The notes under the pieces were generated by a model. The model saw nothing but the letters and a program-made list of their open reading frames with translations. It was not told the origin of the DNA and searched no databases. From NCBI GenBank assembly GCA_964486935.1, contig CAZAPG010000046.1:1-61011 (forward strand): a stretch of 61,011 bases of DNA, in the 5' to 3' direction. The position numbers were made by a program, and so were the translations under genes. Positions 7,371 to 13,230 of the stretch are shown here, in pieces. Numbering within the stretch: the stretch's first letter is position 1; each line of letters starts with the position of its first letter. The DNA is from CAZAPG01 sp964486935 (GTDB taxonomy: Bacteria > Chloroflexota > Anaerolineae > 4572-78 > J111).

Positions 7371-8192
7371 ATGAGCAAAGAAATACTTTCCGACGACAAG
7401 AAGCAAATCAAGCGAGTTGAGCCGGCAGACAAAGCGCCCGGCAAAGAACGGCCCGCCGGACACGCGCCCGCTGCGGCCGTGCTCAATTTGCAGCGGCAGG
7501 TGGGCAACCAGGCCGTGCAGCGTATGCTGGCCCAACGCAGCAGCGAGGGCGCATTTGACCTGGACGACGACACCGCCAGCCACATCAACCAATCGCGGGG
7601 AGGGGGCCAGCCATTAGATAGCGCCGTGCAAAAGCAGATGAGCGAAAGCATGGGGCACGATTTTAGCGGCGTCCGGGTTCACACCTCCCCAGAAGCCGAC
7701 GCGCTAAGCCAGTCGCTCAATGCCAAAGCCTTTACCACCGGCCAGGATATCTTTTTCAAACAGGGCGAATACAACCCCGGCGCCAGCAGCGGCCAGGAGC
7801 TACTGGCCCACGAGTTGACCCACGTGGTGCAACAAAGCAGCGGCCAGGTCAGCGGCAATAGCGGCAAAATGACCGTTCGGCCAGCCGGTGACGTTTATGA
7901 GCAAGAGGCCGACGCCACCGCCCGGCAGGCGGTTCAGGCCGGCCAGCTTTCAACCGGCGCAGAGGTAGCCCAGCGCCAGGAAGAGGAAGAAGAACTCCAG
8001 ATGAAGCGCGACGACATCCAGCGCCAGGAAGAGGATGAGCTACAGATGAAAGCAGACAACTCGGCGCAGCGGCAAGAGGCGGAAGAAGAAGAGTTGCAAA
8101 TGAAGCGCAACGATATTCAACGCCAGGAAGAGGAAGAAGAGGAAATGCAAATGAAGCGCGATGAGCCGGCTCACCGCCAAAAAACGTTATAA
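7371..8192 (+). CDS. DUF4157 zinc-peptidase-like eCIS-associated protein
   Basis: 273 residues from ATG 7371 (AAAGGG 8 bases upstream); ATG 7365 is possible but leaves only 2 bases. The leader-like motif VLNLQRQVGNQAVQRML precedes the DUF4157 domain (about residues 85-185), which has GHDFSGVRVHT, FTTGQDIFF and the HELTHVVQQ zinc motif (H147, H151). DUF4157 is a well-known marker of eCIS loci, often found in cargo. The C-terminal 70 residues are four to five repeats of the type IQRQEEEEELQMKRDD, very acidic and probably unstructured. It could be cargo itself or a processing/docking factor. It lies directly upstream of the Pvc16-like gene. Confidence 0.88.
   Translation: MSKEILSDDKKQIKRVEPADKAPGKERPAGHAPAAAVLNLQRQVGNQAVQRMLAQRSSEGAFDLDDDTASHINQSRGGGQPLDSAVQKQMSESMGHDFSGVRVHTSPEADALSQSLNAKAFTTGQDIFFKQGEYNPGASSGQELLAHELTHVVQQSSGQVSGNSGKMTVRPAGDVYEQEADATARQAVQAGQLSTGAEVAQRQEEEEELQMKRDDIQRQEEDELQMKADNSAQRQEAEEEELQMKRNDIQRQEEEEEEMQMKRDEPAHRQKTL
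7968..8180 (+). repeat. In-frame repeats of an acidic IQRQE/LQMKR module
   Basis: Four to five tandem degenerate units (about 30-48 bases each) encode QRQEEEEELQMKRDD-like peptides at the C-terminus of the DUF4157 protein. Unit length varies through extra Glu codons, typical of slippage in purine-rich DNA. The QRQ core is the same short motif scattered through several other proteins of this locus. Confidence 0.8.
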
Positions 8193-8224
8193 ATTGAGCC
8201 GCTGCCACAAGGAGCAAAACGGCC

Positions 8225-9058
8225 ATGATTAATGACCTGGATGAAGCTTTGCGCCAACTGCTCATCCGCGAAATCCCTATTAAAAACGGCGAGGTCGAAA
8301 TCTCTTTTGACCAGCCCAAACGCGAGTGGTCCTCTCGCTTGAGCCGGCCTACGCTCAACCTCTTTTTGTACGACCTGCGCGAAAACGCCCGGCTGCGCCA
8401 AACCCGCCCGTTGTGGGAAGATGTGCGGGAAAACGGCAGCGTTACCCGGCGGCGCACGCCGGTTCGGGTAGATTTGCGCTACATGCTCACCGCCTGGGCC
8501 ACCGAAGCCGAGGATGAGCACCGGCTGCTGGCGCGCTCGCTCATGGGGCTGTTCCGCACGCCCCATCTGCCAGAAGAGCTGCTGCCGGAAAGTCTGCAAG
8601 ACCAACCCGCCCCCATTGCCCTGATGGTGGCCCAGGATGATATTTTACGCAACCCGGCCGAAGTTTGGAGCGCCCTGGATAACGAGATGCGGCCCACGGT
8701 TCCGCTAATTATTACTATGGCGCTAAACCCCTACCAGGTTATTACCGGGCCGCTGGTCCGCACCCGGGAACTGCGCCTTGGCCCCTCGGGCCGGCCGCTG
8801 TGGCAGCAGCTTGATGACCCAACCGCCGCCGACACCTACTGGACCATCGGCGGCACCTTACGCAGCAAAAAACCGCTTGAAGATGTTCAACTACGGCTGC
8901 TTGAAGAAAGTATAGAAGTAAAACTGCAATCAGAAGGGCGTTTTGCTATTGGTAATTTAAAGCAGGGCAACTACACCCTGCAAGTATCGGTAAAAGGGGA
9001 CAAGCCACGCACCTATAAAATAGCCGTCCCATCGCCTGATTATGACCTGGAAATATAG
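8225..9058 (+). CDS. DUF4255 protein, eCIS tail terminator/cap (Pvc16-like)
   Basis: 277 residues. The N-terminal 180 residues match the DUF4255 pattern: MINDLDEALRQLL, then ISFDQPKREWSSRLSRPTL and LFLYDLRENARLR. This family caps the distal end of the tube and sheath in PVC/Afp particles. Residues about 200-277 form a small Ig/carboxypeptidase-regulatory-like domain (GGTLRSKKPLEDVQLRLLEE...), a common addition. AAGGAG (8209-8214) is 10 bases before ATG. It precedes the sheath gene, as in other loci. Confidence 0.88.
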   Translation: MINDLDEALRQLLIREIPIKNGEVEISFDQPKREWSSRLSRPTLNLFLYDLRENARLRQTRPLWEDVRENGSVTRRRTPVRVDLRYMLTAWATEAEDEHRLLARSLMGLFRTPHLPEELLPESLQDQPAPIALMVAQDDILRNPAEVWSALDNEMRPTVPLIITMALNPYQVITGPLVRTRELRLGPSGRPLWQQLDDPTAADTYWTIGGTLRSKKPLEDVQLRLLEESIEVKLQSEGRFAIGNLKQGNYTLQVSVKGDKPRTYKIAVPSPDYDLEI

Positions 9059-9218
9059 AAAGGAGGCAGGGAACCAAGCTATTTACCACATTCAAACCGC
9101 AGCGGTTTTGGCTATCTCTGCGGTCTCAAGAGAGTGCAACGGGAAACAAAGCAAACTAAATACGGTCTTAGAACAAATAGATATCAACTTTCAAACAAAT
9201 CATTTTTAGGAGGTCGTA
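9059..9218 (+). promoter_or_regulatory. Leader of the structural operon with small hairpin and strong ribosome site
   Basis: The 160-base gap holds an AAAGGAGG-like sequence just after the stop (9059-9066) with no start codon behind it, a short hairpin (aaaccgc-a-gcggttt, 9094-9108) followed by TTG-rich sequence, and a strong AGGAGG (9208-9213) five bases before the sheath ATG. No convincing -35/-10 pair was found. The layout suggests the sheath, the most abundant subunit, has its own translation signal and perhaps a boundary from the cargo genes. Confidence 0.4.
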
Positions 9219-10934
9219 ATGCCAGAGTATTTATCACCGGGGGTTTATATTGAAGAAGTTGACCGCGGCCCCAAACCCATCGAGGGAGTGGGTACGGCCA
9301 TGCCGGTATTTGTGGGCTTTTCAGAAAAGGCCCAACTGGTTGAGCAGGTTGACGGCGAAACCGTTACCACCGATGTATTAGGCCGCCCGCAACTTGTCAC
9401 CAACTGGACCCAGTACGTTGAACGATTTGGCTCTTTTGTTGAAGGGGCCTATATGCCCCACAGCGTTTATGGCTATTTCTTAAATGGCGGTTCGCGCTGC
9501 TACGTAATGAGCGTTAAAAGCATTCCCAAGGCTCAGGCCGCCCTGCTGGGCAGCGATGGCAAACCGCAGCTTGTTGTGCGCGCCAAACAGGCCGGGTTCG
9601 ATGGCCTGCGCCTGCGGGTAAAGGTTGACGCGCCGGAACTGCCTTCCTCCAGCTCGGCATCCTCTTCCTCGGCCTCAACCAAAAAAGGCAGCGACAAAGA
9701 TGACGACAAAGACGATAAAGGCGGAGCATCCTCCTCCGCCTCTTCCTCGTCTGCCTCGGCCAGCTCCGGCAACGGCGCAGACCAAACGTTTACCCTGACC
9801 ATCGAGCGCCAGGGCGTGACCGGCGCGTGGCAAACCAAAGAAGTGCTGCGCGATGTGACTCTGACCGAGGTAAAAACCGACGAGGGCAAAGAAATTAGAG
9901 TTGCCTACAAAAACAACAAAGCCTCGGAGTGGATTGACCTCATCATTCCCGATGACAGCAAGGCGTCGCTGGCCAAACTGTGGCCCAAAACCCAGGAACA
10001 AACGCTCAACATCGAGCAAAAATTAATTGAGCCGGCCAGCTACTCAGATTTTCAGGGCGACGTGCTGGAACGCACCGGGGTTGAAGGGCTGGAAGCCCTG
10101 GATGACGCGACCATGGTCGCCATCCCCGATTTGATGACCCCCATGCCCGGCCAAAAACTGGATTTGGATATGGTCAAGGCCGTCCAAACGCTGATGATTG
10201 CGCACTGCGAGCGCATGGGCGACCGCGTGGCCATTCTCGACGCGCCCCCCAACCTGAACCCGCAGCAAATGAAAAAGTGGCGCATGGACATTGCCGGCTT
10301 TGATTCCAGCTACGCCGCGCTCTACTACCCCTGGATTCAGGTAATGGACCCGCTTAAAAACAAACCCGCCCTGATTCCGCCATCGGGCCATATGGCCGGC
10401 ATCTGGGCGCGCAGCGATAACACCCGCGGCGTTCATAAAGCCCCGGCCAACGAAGTAGTGGCCGGCGCAACCGGGCTGGCCTACAACGTTACCAAAGGCG
10501 AGCAGGATGTGCTCAACCCCAACGGCGTTAACTGTATCCGGGCCTTTCCCGGCATGGGCATTAGAGTTTGGGGCGCGCGCACCCTCTCCAGCAACCCCTC
10601 GTGGCGATATTTGAACGTGCGCCGGCTGTTCAACTATGTCGAAAAATCCATCGAGCGCGGCACCCAGTGGGTGGTGTTTGAACCCAACGAGCCGCTGCTG
10701 TGGGCGCGCATTCGCCGCGATGTGTCGGCCTTTTTAAGCACGGTTTGGAGTTCTGGCGCGTTGTTTGGCAACACCCCCAACGAAGCCTTTTATGTAAAAT
10801 GCGATGAGGAACTCAACCCGCAGGCCACGCGAGATTTGGGCCAACTGATTATTGAAATTGGAATGTCTCCGGTAAAACCGGCGGAATTTGTCATCTTCCG
10901 CATCAGCCAGTGGGCGCCGGGGTCTGAAGTTTAA
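9219..10934 (+). CDS. Contractile sheath protein (phage tail sheath family, Pvc2-like)
   Basis: 571 residues beginning YLSPGVYIEEVDRGPKPIEGV, the standard sheath N-terminus. The conserved C-terminal half includes SGHMAGIWARSDNTRGVHKAPANE (in two pieces), a GMGIRVWGARTLSS strand, a YLNVRRLFNYVEKSIE helix and the final FVIFRISQW. Residues about 143-187 form an unusual insertion of Ser/Ala runs flanking a Lys/Asp core (SDKDDDKDDKGG), probably an exposed flexible loop on the sheath surface. Only one sheath gene is present, while PVC/Afp loci carry several. It polymerises around the tube in the cytoplasm and contracts on firing. Confidence 0.96.
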   Translation: MPEYLSPGVYIEEVDRGPKPIEGVGTAMPVFVGFSEKAQLVEQVDGETVTTDVLGRPQLVTNWTQYVERFGSFVEGAYMPHSVYGYFLNGGSRCYVMSVKSIPKAQAALLGSDGKPQLVVRAKQAGFDGLRLRVKVDAPELPSSSSASSSSASTKKGSDKDDDKDDKGGASSSASSSSASASSGNGADQTFTLTIERQGVTGAWQTKEVLRDVTLTEVKTDEGKEIRVAYKNNKASEWIDLIIPDDSKASLAKLWPKTQEQTLNIEQKLIEPASYSDFQGDVLERTGVEGLEALDDATMVAIPDLMTPMPGQKLDLDMVKAVQTLMIAHCERMGDRVAILDAPPNLNPQQMKKWRMDIAGFDSSYAALYYPWIQVMDPLKNKPALIPPSGHMAGIWARSDNTRGVHKAPANEVVAGATGLAYNVTKGEQDVLNPNGVNCIRAFPGMGIRVWGARTLSSNPSWRYLNVRRLFNYVEKSIERGTQWVVFEPNEPLLWARIRRDVSAFLSTVWSSGALFGNTPNEAFYVKCDEELNPQATRDLGQLIIEIGMSPVKPAEFVIFRISQWAPGSEV

Positions 10935-10963
10935 TCAATTCATGCAGAAGGAGATTATAAATT

Positions 10964-11440
10964 ATGCCTGCTAATCCATACTTATCAGACAGGTCTGATG
11001 CCTTTACCGAAGACCCCCTACTTGGTTTTAATTTTATGCTCGAGCTGGAAGGCTCGCTGGCCGGCTACTTTACCGAATGTTCCGGCATTGGCTCCGAACA
11101 CGAGATTGTAGAGCATAAAGTAGTTGACGACCAGGGCCACGAAATCACCCGCAAAATCCCTGGCCGGCTAAAATGGAGCGACGTTACCCTGAAGCGCGGC
11201 ATTACCTCGGCCATGGACCTGTGGGAGTGGCGCGACAAGGTAGTACAGGGTGATCTGAAAGGCGCGCGCAAAAACTGCACCATCACCATGCTAGACCGCA
11301 ACTACCAGCCGGTTGCCATCTGGCACTTTACCAACGCCTGGCCCTCAAAAGTAACCGGCCCCAGCCTCAAATCCGATGGCAACGATATTGGGGTTGAAGA
11401 AGTTGCCATTGTTCACGAGGGCATGTACCGCGAGTCGTAA
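10964..11440 (+). CDS. Inner tube protein (gp19/Pvc1 family)
   Basis: 158 residues, AAGGAG upstream. Diagnostic tube-family features are FNFMLELEGSLAGYFTECSGIGSE, split by strands, then KIPGRLKWSDVTLKRGI, a DLWEWRDKV helix and the final VAIVHEG strand. It forms the hexameric rings of the inner tube inside the sheath. Position directly after the sheath and the lack of a C-terminal extension identify it as the main tube subunit among the three homologues here. It is followed by a set of hairpins that may separate its high expression from later genes. Confidence 0.94.
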   Translation: MPANPYLSDRSDAFTEDPLLGFNFMLELEGSLAGYFTECSGIGSEHEIVEHKVVDDQGHEITRKIPGRLKWSDVTLKRGITSAMDLWEWRDKVVQGDLKGARKNCTITMLDRNYQPVAIWHFTNAWPSKVTGPSLKSDGNDIGVEEVAIVHEGMYRES

Positions 11441-11458
11441 CCGTTATTGTTTGACTCC

Positions 11459-11585
11459 TATGAAGCCGGCGGTTTCATAGGGCGCGGGTGGCGGGGAAGG
11501 ATGATGGGGGGAACTACCCCCCAAAACCCCCCGCGCCATAGGCGGCTCCCTGTAGCGGCGGGGTGCGTGTCCTGCCGCTACAGGG
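11459..11585 (+). promoter_or_regulatory. Three consecutive stem-loops after the tube gene
   Basis: The 175-base gap contains a tatgaa/ttcata hairpin with GCC-GGC centre (11459-11479), a gggggg-aacta-cccccc hairpin (11506-11522) and a perfect 12-base-arm hairpin ccctgtagcggc/gccgctacaggg (11548-11559, 11574-11585). None has a T-run. In this position they could protect the sheath-tube message from 3' decay or partly stop transcription before the low-copy assembly genes. Function is inferred from position. Confidence 0.5.
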
Positions 11586-11615
11586 CAATTATCTAATCCA
11601 ATTGAAGGATGGCGC

Positions 11616-11984
11616 ATGAGCCTGCAAACCGAGTTTGAATTTACCCTTCCCAAAGGTTATGTTGACCAGGATGGCAACCTGCACCGGCAGGGCGTCATGC
11701 GTTTGGCCACGGCCATGGACGAGATTGCCCCCTTGCGCGATGCCAGGGTGCAATCAAACCAGGCTTACCTGGTAATTATCCTGTTGGCGCGGGTTATTGT
11801 AAAGCTGGGCAGTTTAACCCAAATTACGCCAGAGATGGTCGAAAATTTTTTTACGGCAGATTTAAGCTATCTGCAAACCCTTTACCGGCAAATAAACGAG
11901 CAGGGCAGCACTCAACTGGCCGTGCCCTGCCCGGCATGTGGACACCAGGTTGAGCTAGATTTAGCCAGCCTGGGGGAATTGTAG
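11616..11984 (+). CDS. Tail assembly chaperone (phage P2 gpE / lambda gpG analogue)
   Basis: 122 residues, AAGGA upstream. The FTLPKGYVDQDGNLHRQGVMR start, a RLATAMDEIAPL segment, an AYLVIILLARVI helix and a VENFFTADLSYLQTLYRQIN helix fit the tail assembly chaperone family that accompanies contractile tails. It ends with a CPACGH pair, a possible half zinc site, then LDLASLGEL. The next coding segment lies in the -1 frame, has no ATG, GTG or TTG start, and resembles phage P2 gpE'. The stop codon of this gene (11982-11984) is inside a stem-loop just downstream of a GGGGG run, so I expect part of the product to be extended by frameshifting. Confidence 0.82.
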   Translation: MSLQTEFEFTLPKGYVDQDGNLHRQGVMRLATAMDEIAPLRDARVQSNQAYLVIILLARVIVKLGSLTQITPEMVENFFTADLSYLQTLYRQINEQGSTQLAVPCPACGHQVELDLASLGEL

Positions 11985-12022
11985 GCTACCCCCTTGACCG
12001 CCTGCACGAGGAGGTAGCCTAC
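11972..12022 (+). promoter_or_regulatory. Candidate -1 programmed ribosomal frameshift signal
   Basis: In the frame of the chaperone the codons read CTG GGG GAA TTG TAG. A run of five G (11972-11976) lets a GGG-reading tRNA slip back one base and still pair perfectly. A 10-base-arm stem-loop (gtaggctacc 11981-11990; ggtagcctac 12013-12022; 22-base loop) begins a few bases downstream and contains the zero-frame stop. The next in-frame -1 stop upstream is at 11951-11953, so the switch must occur between 11954 and 11984, exactly where this signal is. The heptamer G-GGG-GAA is not a classical tandem slip site, so single-tRNA slippage is implied. Confidence 0.62.
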
Positions 12023-12157
12023 ATTGCCTATCACTTTCACTGGCCGCGTGAAACCATTTTGAATATGGAACATGGCGAACGGCGGCGCTGGGTGGAAGAG
12101 ATAGCCAAAATCAATCGCAGGCTGAACAACGCAATGGAAAAGAGCGGCCAAAAATAA
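11975..12157 (+). CDS. gpE'-like (DUF6760-type) tail assembly segment, -1 frame extension
   Basis: About 59 residues in frame -1 relative to the chaperone. The core reads GYPLDRLHEEVAYIAYHFHW then PRETILNMEHGERRRW and a basic helix. The FHWPxxxxxxM...ExxxW pattern is that of the short GpE/E' tail proteins of P2-like phages and of the DUF6760 proteins found in many eCIS loci. Between the upstream stop (11951) and the conserved GYPL there is no ATG, GTG or TTG; only ATT 11978 could serve as a non-standard start. The coordinates given begin at the first -1 codon after the proposed slip. The stop is one base before the ATG of the next tube gene. Confidence 0.75.
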   Translation, partial: GIVGYPLDRLHEEVAYIAYHFHWPRETILNMEHGERRRWVEEIAKINRRLNNAMEKSGQK

Positions 12158-12158
12158 A

Positions 12159-12749
12159 ATGCCGTTAGACGATATCAAAAGCGATTTTAGATACGAAGTA
12201 AAAATTGAAGGCGTAACGGCCGGCTGGTTTACCGAATGTAGCGGGCTAACCATCGAGCGGGAAATCTACCCGCACCAGGAGGGCGGGCAAAATGATTACG
12301 TTCACCAACTGCCCGGCCCCATCAAACACCAAAGCCTGACTCTAAAAAAAGGCATTGCCGAAGAAGCCCTGTGGCAATGGCTTGAAGAAGGCAAGTTTGA
12401 CGGTAAAGTTAAACGGTGCAACGTTTCGGTCATTCTCTATCGCCCAGACCGCAGCAAGGCCCGCCGCTGGGATTTGATTAATGTTTTTCCGACCCGCTGG
12501 AGCGGCGCCGAACTTAAAACCGGCAGCCGGCAGGTTGCCGTTGAAACCTTACAGCTAACCCAGGGCGGCGGCGAAAAAGGCAGCGAAACCGTTCAACGGA
12601 CGCCGGATGAAGGGGACAACGCCTCTCCGTTCCGGGCCGCAGAAGCTGCTGGCGCAATAGACGTTGAGCTTTTAGCCCACAAAGTGTACAGCCTGCTCAA
12701 AAAAGAGCTGCGCCTGGAATCTGAACGGATGGGGCGTCACCGCTGGTAA
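12159..12749 (+). CDS. Tube-family protein with C-terminal extension (Pvc5-like)
   Basis: 196 residues. The first 145 residues are a tube domain: GWFTECSGLTIEREIYPHQEGG pattern split over two strands, YVHQLPGPIKHQSLTLKKGI, WQWLEEGKFDGKVKR. The remainder is a linker with a VQRTPDE motif ending in a charged helix (LLAHKVYSLLKKELRLESER). The final helix matches the C-terminus of the 941-residue protein encoded two genes downstream. In PVC-like particles such tube variants form the first rings on the baseplate; the extension may recruit another subunit. No Shine-Dalgarno is evident; ATG lies one base after the preceding stop, so coupling is likely. Confidence 0.9.
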   Translation: MPLDDIKSDFRYEVKIEGVTAGWFTECSGLTIEREIYPHQEGGQNDYVHQLPGPIKHQSLTLKKGIAEEALWQWLEEGKFDGKVKRCNVSVILYRPDRSKARRWDLINVFPTRWSGAELKTGSRQVAVETLQLTQGGGEKGSETVQRTPDEGDNASPFRAAEAAGAIDVELLAHKVYSLLKKELRLESERMGRHRW

Positions 12750-12769
12750 GAACGCAGGAGTAGAAAGTT

Positions 12770-13222
12770 ATGACCACAGGCAAAATTGTAGACCCGGTCT
12801 CGGATGTCAGGTTTGCCATTGAAATTGGCGGCGCAATTGTGGCCTGGTTTACCGAATGCAACGGCTTGAACGTCGAGCGCGAGTCTACCTCTCATTCCGA
12901 AGGGGGCGTGAATGATTACATTCACCAGCTCCCTGGCCAGGTTAAATATACCAACATTACCCTAAAACGCGGTATCGGCGATGATGAGCAATTGTGGAAA
13001 TGGTTTCAAGAGGGGCTGTACGACGGCAAGGTGAAGCGCCAAAATGTGTCAATTATTCTATTCAGCACCGACAGAAAAAAGGGCAAACGCTGGAATCTGC
13101 GCGAGGCTTACCCGGTAAAATGGACCGGCCCCACCCTGAAAACTGATAGCAACAACGTGGCCTTTGAATCTTTGGAAATTGTTCATCACGGCTTTGAAAT
13201 TACCGGCTGGACTCCGGTTTAA
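12770..13222 (+). CDS. Tube-family protein (gp19-like, third paralogue)
   Basis: 150 residues, AGGAG upstream of ATG. VAWFTECNGLNVERESTSHS, YIHQLPGQVKYTNITLKRGI, WKWFQEGLYDGKVKRQNVS and the final VAFESLEIVHHGFEI strands are the gp19/Pvc1-family pattern. It is closest to the preceding tube protein (shared QLPG..K...TLK.GI and DGKVKR) and lacks its C-terminal tail. By position it is likely a baseplate-proximal tube initiator rather than the main tube. Confidence 0.92.
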   Translation: MTTGKIVDPVSDVRFAIEIGGAIVAWFTECNGLNVERESTSHSEGGVNDYIHQLPGQVKYTNITLKRGIGDDEQLWKWFQEGLYDGKVKRQNVSIILFSTDRKKGKRWNLREAYPVKWTGPTLKTDSNNVAFESLEIVHHGFEITGWTPV

Positions 13223-13230
13223 CCCTGATT

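Noticed and set aside
7968..8180. CRISPR-like or tandem DNA repeat
   Set aside because: The units are degenerate, in frame and encode an acidic peptide repeat; no spacer structure.
11978..12157. Independent gene starting at ATT 11978
   Set aside because: ATT is a very rare start and has no properly spaced ribosome site; the G-run plus stem-loop favours frameshifting. It is kept as the alternative, not excluded.
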